Part shown: one piece after another, positions 52,031 through 60,519 of the stretch
How the letters are laid out: each line of letters opens with the position of its first letter
Numbering within the stretch: position 1 is the stretch's first letter
Assembly: GCA_020725545.1 (NCBI GenBank)
Contig: DYEV01000023.1
Location: 1-64,000, forward strand
DNA from: Desulfobacca sp.
GTDB taxonomy: Bacteria; Desulfobacterota; Desulfobaccia; Desulfobaccales; Desulfobaccaceae
Direction: 5' to 3'
Length of the DNA stretch: 64,000 bases
Translations under genes and position numbers: made by a program
The notes under the pieces: generated by a model
The model's database searches: none
What the model was told of the DNA's origin: nothing
What the model saw: the letters and a program-made list of their open reading frames with translations, nothing else

Positions 52031-52675
52031 ATGAGCGAATCACTCCGGCAAAAGGCCCAGGCCATTCTGGCGCTCCTGGCCAAACACTACCCTAGAGCCC
52101 ATTGCACCCTGGATTTCAAGACGCCTTTGGAACTGCTGGTGGCTACGGTTTTGTCGGCCCAATGCACCGATGCCCGGGTCAATCAGGTGACCCCGGCCGT
52201 TTTCCGGAAATACCCCAATGCCGCGGCTTTTGCAGCCGCACCCTTGGTCGACCTGGAAGAGGCCTTTCATCCCACCGGCTTTTTCCGCCAAAAGGCCAAG
52301 AGCATTCAACAGATCTGTCAGACCCTGGTGGAGCGCTACGGCGGCGACATCCCGCCCTCTCTAGAGGAATTAGTCAAATTGCCGGGCATCGGCCGTAAAA
52401 CCGCCAACGTCATCCTGGGCAATGCCTTCGGCATCCCCGGGATTGTGGTGGATACCCATGTGGGCCGGGTAGCCCAACGCCTGGGTCTGACCACCAACAA
52501 GGACCCGGTCAAGATCGAATTCGACCTCATGGCTTTGGTGCCCAAGGAACAATGGACCGTGGTGTCGCACCAGCTCATCTGGCACGGCCGCCAGGTCTGC
52601 ACTGCCAAAAAACCCAAGTGCGGCGAGTGTTTTCTCCGACCCCACTGCGATTACGGACAGAATGCGGCGCAGTGA
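52031..52675 (+). CDS. nth: Endonuclease III
   Basis: Base excision repair glycosylase/AP lyase for oxidised pyrimidines. 214 residues with the helix-hairpin-helix LPGIGRKTANVILG holding the catalytic Lys near residue 120, the catalytic Asp in VVDTHVGRVAQRLG, and the [4Fe-4S] cluster Cys pattern C-x6-C-x2-C-x5-C near the C-terminus (CTAKKPKCGECFLRPHC). It follows murJ by 19 bases. Confidence 0.96.
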   Translation: MSESLRQKAQAILALLAKHYPRAHCTLDFKTPLELLVATVLSAQCTDARVNQVTPAVFRKYPNAAAFAAAPLVDLEEAFHPTGFFRQKAKSIQQICQTLVERYGGDIPPSLEELVKLPGIGRKTANVILGNAFGIPGIVVDTHVGRVAQRLGLTTNKDPVKIEFDLMALVPKEQWTVVSHQLIWHGRQVCTAKKPKCGECFLRPHCDYGQNAAQ

Positions 52676-52756
52676 CTGAGACGCGCCCCGGACGCCTGCC
52701 GGGAACGGCGCTGCCAACGCGGGCAGCAAAACCAAACGCTTTTTACCGTCGGACTG

Positions 52757-52785
52757 TTGACAAATCCCATGGTACGATTTATAAA
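52757..52785 (+). promoter_or_regulatory. Sigma-70 promoter of tRNA-Gln
   Basis: TTGACA at 52757-52762, 17-base spacer, TATAAA at 52780-52785. The tRNA starts 11 bases downstream, so the transcript begins almost at the mature 5' end. Confidence 0.8.
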
Positions 52786-52795
52786 TAAATTCTGT

Positions 52796-52869
52796 TGGGG
52801 GATCGTCTAGCGGCAGGACAGCAGACTCTGGATCTGCTTACCGAGGTTCGAATCCTCGTCCCCCAGCCA
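52796..52869 (+). tRNA. tRNA-Gln (CUG)
   Basis: A 74-base tRNA: acceptor TGGGGGA/TCCCCCA, anticodon stem GCAGA/TCTGC with loop CTCTGGA and anticodon CTG at 52828-52830, T stem CGAGG/CCTCG, discriminator G and encoded CCA at 52867-52869. Confidence 0.94.
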
Positions 52870-53395
52870 AACCTCTTTTTCGGGAATGACCGGTTTCCTG
52901 GCAAAGTTCCCTAATGCCCTTTTTATACCACCTCTTGATCGTCCTTAACTACTCAAACTGATACATTCCCGTCATCCTCTCTCCTGGTTACACATTTCAA
53001 TTTAAAGGACTTGTAATGCCAGAAGCCCCTATCGGCGGGGTCCCTGTTGTATTGCCAATACACCCCTATACCGTTTCCGGTTTTTGGTTTTTATACTCGA
53101 GTTTTTAAAGTGGATAAGGGGGGAGGTTTGTTTTATCTCATCCTGAACGTGCTATTAGAGGGGTCATTTTGCCGTTATCAAAATCGGGAGGAAAAGCCCT
53201 CATTTGCCCGAAGCATCAGGCAAGAGGCTGTGATCAGAACCTAGGTCGAAAACTTAACAAGTTGAGAAGCTATATTTTTTGAACGTGGCAATCCTGGGGC
53301 GGACGTTCGAACTGAGGGTTCTACCCTTCGGCACTATTGGGGGAGGAAGGCGGCAGGATGGATAACCTGATCCCTTGCGTTGTGACTAAGCGAAA
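52870..53395. other. Spacer downstream of the dsr cluster
   Basis: About 525 bases between tRNA-Gln and the cbiA stop with no supported gene; short frames here lack motifs. No clear terminator for either neighbour was found. Confidence 0.45.
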
Positions 53396-54865
53396 CTATG
53401 AGGCTAGGATTTTGTTGGTGATGGATGCTGATATGTTTAAAGACATCCCTGAGTTGGCAGCAACCCTCGTGGATTGCCCGGCCCGCCGATATTGCTGAGC
53501 CTGAGCCAGCAAGGCCGGGGCCCAAGCGGGAGTGCCCAAGGCGTGGATGTGGCTATAGGTGGCCAGAACGTTTTTATAGCAGGCACCATCCCGGTCGCCG
53601 GTGATGCCGTGCCCCCGCTCCAGGCTGAATACCAGGTTTAATTTTCCATGATCTTCAGAGATGATGCGGGAATAATGGAATTCATGGCCCCGGATGGTGG
53701 TACCCATTGGAAAATAGGGGTTGGGGCGGTCCACGGTAAAAACGGTATAGCCGTGGCCCTGGGGCTTTTTCTCCAAGAGGACGGTGAAGGGCAGAGCCCC
53801 CACCATGGGATAACTTTGCTCCCGGACGATGAGGTGGCTACCCAGATACATGAGGCCGCCGCACTCGGCATAAACCGGCAGGCCGCCTTCGATGGCGTTT
53901 TTCAAGGACAGCCGGAAGGTGTGATTATTTGCCAGGGCCTCGGCATTGGTCTCGGGGAAGCCGCCACCGATATAGAGGCCGTCAATAGCGGGCAGGGTTG
54001 CGTCTGTCAAGGCATTGATTTCCACAAGACGGGCGCCGGCGGCCGCCAAGGCTTCCAGGTTTTCAGGATAATAAAATTGGAAGGCAGCATCCCGGATAAT
54101 GCCGATAACCACCGGTTGGCCGAGGCTCGCGGCAACGGTCTGAGGATGTCTGTCAGGTAACGGGAAAGGAGGGGCACCTTGGGCGATTTCCCAGAGGCGG
54201 TTCAGGTCCAGGTATTTTTCCACCAGGTTTTGGGCGGTAGCAATGGCCTGGCAGGCGGCGACATGTTCCGGCGGCGGCACCAGGCCCATGTGGCGTTCGG
54301 GGAAGACCGCGCACTTCAAGCGGGGTACGGCCCCCAGAACAGGGATGCCGCAATACTGCTCGATGGTGGCGCGCAATAGTCCTTCATGGCGCGGCCGGGC
54401 GATCTGATTCAAGATAACGCCCTGGAGGGCCACGTCAGGGTCGAACTTCTGGCAACCCAAAACCATGGCTGCAGCGGTGCGGGTAGTCATGGTGCAATCG
54501 ACTACCAGCACCACTGGAGCGTGGAGTACTTTGGACAGCTCTGCCGTACTAAAGGTGCCGGCGATATCCAAGCCGTCGTAGAGGCCCCGGTTGCCTTCGA
54601 TGAGGGCGCCGTCGGCCGTAGCTGTATGTTGGGCTACGGTCAGGCGGATCTGGTCCCGGGCCATGAGGAACGGGTCCAGATTGTAGCAGGGTCGACCGGC
54701 AGCCAGGGCATGCCAGGCGGGATCGATATAGTCCGGTCCCTTTTTAAAAGGGGTAATTTCCCGTCCCCGTTGGCGCCAAGCCGCGAGCAATCCCAAGGTC
54801 ATGGTGGTCTTGCCGGAGCCACCGCGCAGGGCGGTGAGGAGCAGACGGGGACAGGAGGTAGTCAT
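53396..54865 (-). CDS. cbiA: CbiA-type amidase of the dsr cluster (DsrN-like)
   Basis: A 489-residue cobyrinate a,c-diamide synthase-type enzyme: N-terminal P-loop amidoligase (ALRGGSGKTTMTLGLL; GPDYIDPAWH) and C-terminal glutamine amidotransferase-like domain (GGGFPETNAEALANN; VYAECGGLMYLG with the Cys nucleophile; FHYSRI). In dsr operons this homologue is thought to amidate sirohaem to sirohaem amide for sulfite reductase, as proposed for DsrN. The start overlaps the dsrD stop by one base (TAATG). A cobalamin role remains possible, but position argues for sirohaem. Confidence 0.88.
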   Translation of the reverse strand: MTTSCPRLLLTALRGGSGKTTMTLGLLAAWRQRGREITPFKKGPDYIDPAWHALAAGRPCYNLDPFLMARDQIRLTVAQHTATADGALIEGNRGLYDGLDIAGTFSTAELSKVLHAPVVLVVDCTMTTRTAAAMVLGCQKFDPDVALQGVILNQIARPRHEGLLRATIEQYCGIPVLGAVPRLKCAVFPERHMGLVPPPEHVAACQAIATAQNLVEKYLDLNRLWEIAQGAPPFPLPDRHPQTVAASLGQPVVIGIIRDAAFQFYYPENLEALAAAGARLVEINALTDATLPAIDGLYIGGGFPETNAEALANNHTFRLSLKNAIEGGLPVYAECGGLMYLGSHLIVREQSYPMVGALPFTVLLEKKPQGHGYTVFTVDRPNPYFPMGTTIRGHEFHYSRIISEDHGKLNLVFSLERGHGITGDRDGACYKNVLATYSHIHALGTPAWAPALLAQAQQYRRAGQSTRVAANSGMSLNISASITNKILAS

Positions 54866-55107
54866 TAGTGTTTGGCAGCGCCTTCCACGTGGGGTATTTC
54901 GACGAAGCTACCGCCGAAATAAGTGTAGACACACCGGCCACTGTCAATCAGGTCTTTTATTGCGTACTTTACGTCATTCTTGGGTTGGTCCGGATGTTCC
55001 TTGAGGACCATCTTTTCCAAGTCCTTGGCCTTGAGCTGTTTTTTGCCCTGGGCCGCTTCAACCAGCTTGTAGATAAATTCTACAAGTTCTTCTTTGGGAA
55101 GTGCCAT
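54865..55107 (-). CDS. dsrD: DsrD
   Basis: An 80-residue winged-helix protein (KEELVEFIYKLVEAAQGKKQ, then KNDVKYAIKDLIDSGRCVYT) that follows dsrAB in sulfate reducers. Recent work in the field describes DsrD as an allosteric activator of DsrAB. It is 15 bases after dsrB and overlaps cbiA by one base. The presence of dsrD supports reductive (sulfate/sulfite-reducing) rather than sulfur-oxidising use. Confidence 0.93.
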   Translation of the reverse strand: MALPKEELVEFIYKLVEAAQGKKQLKAKDLEKMVLKEHPDQPKNDVKYAIKDLIDSGRCVYTYFGGSFVEIPHVEGAAKH

Positions 55108-55122
55108 GACTTAATCACCTGC

Positions 55123-56196
55123 TTAGAATTTAAAATGCATTGACGTCCTATAAGTATCATACGCCTGGAATTTATAGTCGTCAATATGCTGGAAGGTGAA
55201 AGGAATTTCGCAGACTTCAAAGAACCGTTCCCAACCGATGCGCTCCACCCATTCGCCGACACGTTCCCATTTCAGGGCGTTTTCGGCGTATTTAATGAGA
55301 ATGCGGCGGATGGTGACCACGGTGTCCGGCCAGCGCGGCGGATCATTGGGGATGTAAGGCACGGCCAGCCGGGAGAACATGGGCGGGCTCTTGGCATTGG
55401 AGACTTTGCCACCCACCAGCAGGGCGACGCCACCCTTTTCGGAGTCGAAGCAGGGCAGAGCCGGGCACATGGTGTAGCAGTTGCCGCAATACATGCACCG
55501 TTCTTCGTTGACGATGACGGATTTCAGGGTCTTGTCAGGATGGGGCCGGATGGCGCCGGTGGGACAAGAGGCAATGGTAGTGGGGATTTCGCACAGGTGG
55601 CGCAGCACTTCGTGTCTGATAGTGGGCGGGGTGCGGTGCACGCCGCAGATGGCGATATCGGAGCAGTGCACGGCGCCGCACATGTTCAGGCAGCAGGCCA
55701 AGGAGATGCGCACCTGGGCCGGCAGCTCATGGGAGCCGAAATACTCGAACAGATCGTCCATGACGGCCTTGACGATACCAGAGGCATCAATGGCCGGGGT
55801 GTGGCAGTGGACCCACCCCTGGGTGTGGACGATGTTGGTGACGGAGTGGCCGGTACCGCCTTTGGGCAAGCCCCGCTGGACTAACTCCGCTTTGAGTCCT
55901 TCCAGTTTGGATTTGTCGGAAACCAGGAATTCCACATTGTGGCGGCTGGTAAAGCGGAGGTAGCCATCACAATATTTATCAGCGATATCGCACAAATCCC
56001 GGGCAAAGAGGGTGGTAATGAGTCGGGGCGAAGCAACCCGGACGGAGATAAGTTCGTCGCCGGTCTCGGATACGTGAATCAAGACGCCGGGTTCGGGAAT
56101 GGTGTGATATTTCCACTTGCCGTAGTTTTCTTTAATAACGGGCGGCAAGAATTTGCTGTAATGCGGGGGGCCGATATCAGTAATCCGTTCGGACAT
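55123..56196 (-). CDS. dsrB: Dissimilatory sulfite reductase subunit beta
   Basis: The 357-residue beta subunit. The sirohaem/[4Fe-4S] ligand region is [13 protein letters not shown], and the ferredoxin domain is [15 protein letters not shown] near residue 235. The DsrB N-terminal [14 protein letters not shown]-type stretch (here [15 protein letters not shown]) is present. The gene lies 62 bases after dsrA with AAGGAGG upstream of its ATG. Together with DsrA it forms the alpha2beta2 core that reduces sulfite to DsrC-bound trisulfide. Confidence 0.97.
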   Translation of the reverse strand: MSERITDIGPPHYSKFLPPVIKENYGKWKYHTIPEPGVLIHVSETGDELISVRVASPRLITTLFARDLCDIADKYCDGYLRFTSRHNVEFLVSDKSKLEGLKAELVQRGLPKGGTGHSVTNIVHTQGWVHCHTPAIDASGIVKAVMDDLFEYFGSHELPAQVRISLACCLNMCGAVHCSDIAICGVHRTPPTIRHEVLRHLCEIPTTIASCPTGAIRPHPDKTLKSVIVNEERCMYCGNCYTMCPALPCFDSEKGGVALLVGGKVSNAKSPPMFSRLAVPYIPNDPPRWPDTVVTIRRILIKYAENALKWERVGEWVERIGWERFFEVCEIPFTFQHIDDYKFQAYDTYRTSMHFKF

Positions 56197-56258
56197 GTTA
56201 AAAAAACCTCCTTACCTTAACGGTCGATGTATCTGTTAGTTTCCTACAAAGCCACCAT

Positions 56259-57503
56259 TTACTTGGTGGTATGGTATTTCCGGCCTGCGTCCTCGGCCTC
56301 GAAGTCGGACTTATGCCAGAAGAAGAAGGGGTTGGCCCGCGGGGTTTTAACGGTCTGGGGTACCGGCGGCAAGCCGACGGCTTCCAGGAAGGCCCGCATG
56401 CCCAGCCGCATGATGAGTTCGCCGACCCGCTCCCGGTTCTTGCCGTGCTCAGCCCACCACTCGGTGATATTGGAGGTGAGTTCTTTCAATTCATCAAAGG
56501 GTTCTTCCATGCGCATGAAGGGGACGATGACCCAGCTCATTTGGGCGCCTTCGAGGATGGGGGCATGGGAGCCCAGCAGCACGGTGCAACCCACGTCGGT
56601 GCCAGGACGCAGGGCCTGGGGCATCATGTTGATGCAGTGCATGCAGTGGTTGCACTCCCGGTTGTTGATCTTCAAAGTCTTGCCTTCCAGCCACATACAT
56701 TGGGTGGGGCACAGATCCACGACGTCGGCCTGGACATCCAGTTTGTCCACATTGGCTCCGCCGCCCTTGGGCTTCAATTCGCCGCCCATGTAGGCTTCCA
56801 CGGCAGATTGGTCGATGCGGATGTCATCTTTCCAGACACCGATCATAGACATGTCGGCCCGGGCTACGGCGGCCACGCAGTCATTGGGGCAGCCGGAGAA
56901 TTTCAGTTTATATTTATAGGGATAAGAGGGGCGGTGCAGGTCAAACTGGAATTCCTGGGTCAGCTGATAACAGGCTTCCAGGGTGTCATAGCAGGACCAT
57001 TCACAGCGGGCCGGACCGCAGCAGCAGGAAGGGCTCCGCATGGCCGAACCGGAGCCGCCGATATCCCAACCTTTGGCAGTGAGTTTCTGGAAAGCTGGTT
57101 CCAACTCTTCGGTGCGGGTACCCAAAAAGATAATGTCGCCGGTGGCGCCGTGCATATTCAGCAGGCCGCTGCCATGTTCATCCCAGATGTCAAATAGTTC
57201 CCGCAAGGCTTGGGTGGTGTAAAACCAAGCCGAGGGATGGTTGATCCGCATGGTATGGAAATGTTCCAGGCCGGGGAATTCATCCGGCAGGTCCGAGTAA
57301 CGACCGATGATGCCAGAACCGTAACCCAGCACACCCACGATACCACCATGTTTCCAGTGGGTGATTTTTTCCTTGTAAGATCTTTCCAACTGCCCCAACA
57401 GGTCGTTCACCGCCGGCTTCGTCGGCGCCAACCGCTTCAAATCCTTGACGAAGCTGGGGAACGGACCGGATTCAAGTTGATCCAGTAATGGGGTTTTGTG
57501 CAT
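56259..57503 (-). CDS. dsrA: Dissimilatory sulfite reductase subunit alpha
   Basis: The 414-residue alpha subunit. Sirohaem and cluster ligands: CCCGPARCEWSC near residue 162 and CPNDCVAAVARADMSM near 210; the ferredoxin domain has CNHCMHC near residue 285 after LCPTQC. The length is slightly below the usual 430. Strong GGAGG upstream. First gene of dsrABD-cbiA. Indicates a canonical reductive bacterial-type DsrAB. Confidence 0.97.
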   Translation of the reverse strand: MHKTPLLDQLESGPFPSFVKDLKRLAPTKPAVNDLLGQLERSYKEKITHWKHGGIVGVLGYGSGIIGRYSDLPDEFPGLEHFHTMRINHPSAWFYTTQALRELFDIWDEHGSGLLNMHGATGDIIFLGTRTEELEPAFQKLTAKGWDIGGSGSAMRSPSCCCGPARCEWSCYDTLEACYQLTQEFQFDLHRPSYPYKYKLKFSGCPNDCVAAVARADMSMIGVWKDDIRIDQSAVEAYMGGELKPKGGGANVDKLDVQADVVDLCPTQCMWLEGKTLKINNRECNHCMHCINMMPQALRPGTDVGCTVLLGSHAPILEGAQMSWVIVPFMRMEEPFDELKELTSNITEWWAEHGKNRERVGELIMRLGMRAFLEAVGLPPVPQTVKTPRANPFFFWHKSDFEAEDAGRKYHTTK

Positions 57504-57569
57504 GAAACTGTCCTCCCTGTGTATTTAGATAAACGAGACGTATTTATCCTTTTTTTCACAAACACTGCC

Positions 57570-57600
57570 ATTATATCACTTGCGTGCATTCTTTTGTCAA
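57570..57600 (-). promoter_or_regulatory. Candidate promoter of dsrA
   Basis: On the minus strand TTGACA (57595-57600) is followed after 19 bases by TATAAT (57570-57575), 67 bases before the dsrA ATG. Both boxes are perfect, but the spacer is 2 bases longer than optimal. Confidence 0.6.
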
Positions 57601-57601
57601 T

Positions 57602-57667
57602 AAAAAAAATGGCCGGGACCCAGAGATTTCCTGAAAGTCTCGCCAAAAATCCCAGCGGTTCCCGGCA
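57602..57667 (-). terminator. Terminator of the M16 peptidase gene
   Basis: On the minus strand GCCGGGA pairs with TCCCGGC about 40 bases later and is followed by CA and eight T residues. It directly abuts the dsrA -35 box. Confidence 0.7.
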
Positions 57668-57686
57668 GAAAAGAACGTAAGTACAG

Positions 57687-59009
57687 TTATCCGGCAGGCA
57701 ACAGGGTCACGCGGCCGATTTTTTCCAACTCCAGCCGGCAACGGGCCGCCGGGCCCACCACCAAGATAACCAGCTCTTCGGGGTAGAGATATTTCTGCGC
57801 TGCGGCTTGGGCCGCGCTCTGATCCACGGCAAGAATCCGGGGCCGATAGAGGCTGAGATAGTCCAAGCCAAGGTTGTATAATTCGATGTTTTTGATTTGT
57901 TGTGCCAGGCCGCCGGGGGTTTCCAGGCCCAGGGGGAAGCTGCCCACGTAGTAACTTTGTGCGTCGGCTAATTCTGCCGCCGTCCCGGCGGTTTCCTTGA
58001 CCTCGGTCATGACGTTCTTGATTTCCTGGATCATGGTCGCCGTGTGTTCAGCCGGGGTAAAAGTGGAAATGATAAATGGCCCGGGGGCTCGGCGGCAATG
58101 GAACTGGCTGCGGATGCCGTAGGTCAAGCCTTTTTCGGCGCGAATGCGCATCATCAGCCGGGAGGAGAAGCCGCCCCCCCCCAGGATATAATTAACCAGC
58201 CGCAGGGCAAAAAAGTCCGGGGTGGACCGGGGCGGCCCCAGATGGCCGCAGCGGATCTCACTCTGGGTCAGATCGGGCCGGTCCAGGAGATAGATACCTG
58301 GTTGTGCCAGGGTCTGCGGGGCATCCTGAAAGGCTGGGGCCGGCGCCAGGGGCGAGCGCCAAGTGCTCCAGAACTGCTGCGTAGTTGCCAACGCCTGGGC
58401 TTGAGGTACCATCCCCACGATCACCAGGCTGCACTCCTGGGGGTGGACTTGGGTCTGGAAAAATGACCGCAGATCTTCGAGCTGCAGACCGGCCAGCGAC
58501 TCCGGGCTGCCATCCACCGGGTGGCCGTAGGGGCTGTCACCGAAAAACAGGGGCAAATAGGTCCGGTTGGCCACCTCCCGGGGATCGTCCAGGGCGTGCT
58601 GCAGCTCTGCCCGCCGGCGCTCCCGCAAGAGCAGGAATTCCTCCTCCGGGAAGCCCGGCTCCAGGACGATCTCCGCCAACAGGGCCATGAGCTCGGGGAA
58701 ATCTTCAGCCAAACCCTCCAGGGTAATGGTGGTATGGTCCCAACTGCCATGGGCCTGGAGCATGGCCCCCCGGCCTTCGACAGCCAGGGCCAGGGCCAAT
58801 TGATCCCGGTGTTGGGTGCCCACGGTCAGACACTCGGCCAAGCAGTCGGCAGTGCCACCCTTGCCGGCCGGATCGGCTTCGGCCCCCCGTTTGGCCATAA
58901 AGGTGATATTCACCCACGGGGTGCGGCTATATTCCAGACCCACTAGCCGCAGGCCATTGGCCAGGGTATGGGCATAGATCTCAGGAAGAAAATCATCTCG
59001 GGGTGCCAT
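57687..59009 (-). CDS. M16B peptidase-like subunit without active site
   Basis: A 440-residue M16 family protein (two-domain zinc-peptidase fold). The HxxEH motif is degenerate (CLAEC near residue 55), so it cannot bind zinc normally. It keeps the C-terminal substrate-binding R/Y region (GGFSSRLMMRIRAEKGLTYG near 290). This is the pattern of the non-catalytic partner in bacterial M16B heterodimers. The active partner lies immediately upstream on the same strand (59072-60394). The spacer holds a heptamer repeat. Confidence 0.87.
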   Translation of the reverse strand: MAPRDDFLPEIYAHTLANGLRLVGLEYSRTPWVNITFMAKRGAEADPAGKGGTADCLAECLTVGTQHRDQLALALAVEGRGAMLQAHGSWDHTTITLEGLAEDFPELMALLAEIVLEPGFPEEEFLLLRERRRAELQHALDDPREVANRTYLPLFFGDSPYGHPVDGSPESLAGLQLEDLRSFFQTQVHPQECSLVIVGMVPQAQALATTQQFWSTWRSPLAPAPAFQDAPQTLAQPGIYLLDRPDLTQSEIRCGHLGPPRSTPDFFALRLVNYILGGGGFSSRLMMRIRAEKGLTYGIRSQFHCRRAPGPFIISTFTPAEHTATMIQEIKNVMTEVKETAGTAAELADAQSYYVGSFPLGLETPGGLAQQIKNIELYNLGLDYLSLYRPRILAVDQSAAQAAAQKYLYPEELVILVVGPAARCRLELEKIGRVTLLPAG

Positions 59010-59023
59010 GAAGGGTTCCTTGT

Positions 59024-59055
59024 GAGTTTTGAGTTTCGAGTTTTGAGTTTTGAGG
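59024..59055. repeat. Heptamer repeat patch (GAGTTTT)
   Basis: Units gagtttt, gagtttc, gagtttt, gagtttt and a partial gagg. It fills the spacer between the two M16 peptidase genes. Confidence 0.8.
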
Positions 59056-59071
59056 AAAGGGTATTCCAGCT

Positions 59072-60394
59072 TCAGCTAACAGGTCCCAACGCCTCATTTT
59101 CTTCCGGTGATACGGGCTGCACCACCACCACGGTGCGGTTGTCGGCAGTGAGGTATTTTTGGGCGGCGGTCTGGACCTGTTCCAAGGTCACCTGCTCATA
59201 ATTGGCCAACAGGTCGTTGATGCCGTCAAAACGGCCGGTCTTGAGGTAGAGGAGGCCGGCCAACAGCCCTCGGTAGAAGTTGTTGGCCAGGACCCGGACC
59301 GTCTGGGAGCGCAGGAGTTTTTTGACCCGCGCCAGTTCGGCCTCTTCCAGACCTTTAGTCTGCACCGCCGCAATTTCCTCCCAGACCGCGGCTTCCAGGG
59401 CCGCCACCGGCTGGCCCGGAGGGACCACCCCCAGAACGATCAGGAGGCCCGGATCCTGGGTGGTAAAGGGCGGCGGCGACAGATCAATGTCCACTTCAAT
59501 GGCCCGGCCGGGGCGCACCAGCTTCTGATAACAGCGGGAAGCCTTGCCCATACCCAGGGCTGCAGCCAGGAGCATGACCGGGTAGATGTCAGGGTTGGCC
59601 AAGGCCGGGACATGGAAGCCGGCCAGGAAGGCCTCCACCTGGGAGACCTTTTTGAAAATGGCCCGGCGTTCGCCCCGCTGCGGCGGCTCCACCGTGTGCA
59701 CCGGCGGCGGCGGGCCCTGACTGGGAATGTCCCCGAAATACTTCTGGACCAAATCTTTCGCCTGCTCCGGGTCCACCGCCCCGGCCACCACAACAACCAT
59801 ATTGGCCGGATTGTAATAGGTCCGATAATAGTCCAGGCAGTCGGCATGGGTCATGGCCACCAGATCGGAGTCCCAGCCGATGACCGGCCACTGGTAAGAA
59901 TGCTGAGTATAAGCGGTGGCAAAGAGGAGCTCCAGGGGCAGGCCAAAGGGGCTGTCCACGGAGCGCAACTTGCGTTCACTGCGCACCACCTCCCGCTCCG
60001 AAGCAAAGCTCTCCGGCGTCAGGTCCAGGTTCTTGAGCCGGTCCGCCTCCAAACGCACCACCAATTCCAACTGGTCCGCTGGGATATTCTCGAAATAGGA
60101 AGTGCTGTCCTGGGTGGTAAAAGCATTGACCTCGCCGCCCTTGGCCTGGATGATGCGGGCAAACTCCTCGGGGCCCAATTCCTTGGAGCCCCGGAACATC
60201 ATGTGCTCAAAGAGGTGGCTGATACCGGTGATGCCCTGGCGTTCGTTGCGGGAGCCCACGCCATAATGCACCTGAAAAGAGGCAATGGGCAGACTGCCGT
60301 TGGGCAGGACCAGAAGCTTCAAGCCATTGTCAAAGCGATATTCGTGCACGGCTATGGCCGGGCGCCAATTTTTGGGATCGAGTCGGTCGGTCAT
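59072..60394 (-). CDS. M16B zinc peptidase, catalytic subunit
   Basis: A 440-residue M16 metallopeptidase with the inverted zinc motif HLFEH (GITGISHLFEHMMFRGS near residue 50) and the downstream Glu ligand region. Its C-terminal half lacks the R/Y pair kept by the neighbouring subunit, so the two genes look complementary. The ATG at 60394 is preferred over an in-frame TTG at 60427. It follows the ABC-type binding protein on the same strand. Confidence 0.9.
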   Translation of the reverse strand: MTDRLDPKNWRPAIAVHEYRFDNGLKLLVLPNGSLPIASFQVHYGVGSRNERQGITGISHLFEHMMFRGSKELGPEEFARIIQAKGGEVNAFTTQDSTSYFENIPADQLELVVRLEADRLKNLDLTPESFASEREVVRSERKLRSVDSPFGLPLELLFATAYTQHSYQWPVIGWDSDLVAMTHADCLDYYRTYYNPANMVVVVAGAVDPEQAKDLVQKYFGDIPSQGPPPPVHTVEPPQRGERRAIFKKVSQVEAFLAGFHVPALANPDIYPVMLLAAALGMGKASRCYQKLVRPGRAIEVDIDLSPPPFTTQDPGLLIVLGVVPPGQPVAALEAAVWEEIAAVQTKGLEEAELARVKKLLRSQTVRVLANNFYRGLLAGLLYLKTGRFDGINDLLANYEQVTLEQVQTAAQKYLTADNRTVVVVQPVSPEENEALGPVS

Positions 60395-60420
60395 GGTCTG
60401 ATGTCCCGTTGAAGGTTGAT

Positions 60421-60441
60421 GGGTCAAAGGTCAAGGGTTAG
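60421..60441. repeat. Heptamer repeat patch (GGGTCAA)
   Basis: Units gggtcaa, aggtcaa, gggttag. The unit resembles that at 45773-45795. Confidence 0.65.
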
Positions 60442-60491
60442 AATCTGAAGATGAAAGGCTAGTGGTCCATTTACTTCAGTCCTTTTTAAAT

Positions 60492-60519
60492 AACCACCGG
60501 CCACTGACCACTGCTGATT
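60492..60519. repeat. Heptamer repeat patch (GxCCACT)
   Basis: Units aaccacc, ggccact, gaccact, gctgatt. It lies at the end of the ABC-type binding protein gene. Confidence 0.55.

Noticed and set aside
52870-53395. Possible small gene near 53047-53244
   Set aside because: No ribosome-binding site, no family motif, and a skewed low-complexity composition.
59159-60412. 417-codon open frame on the plus strand
   Set aside because: Antisense to the catalytic M16 gene carrying HLFEH.
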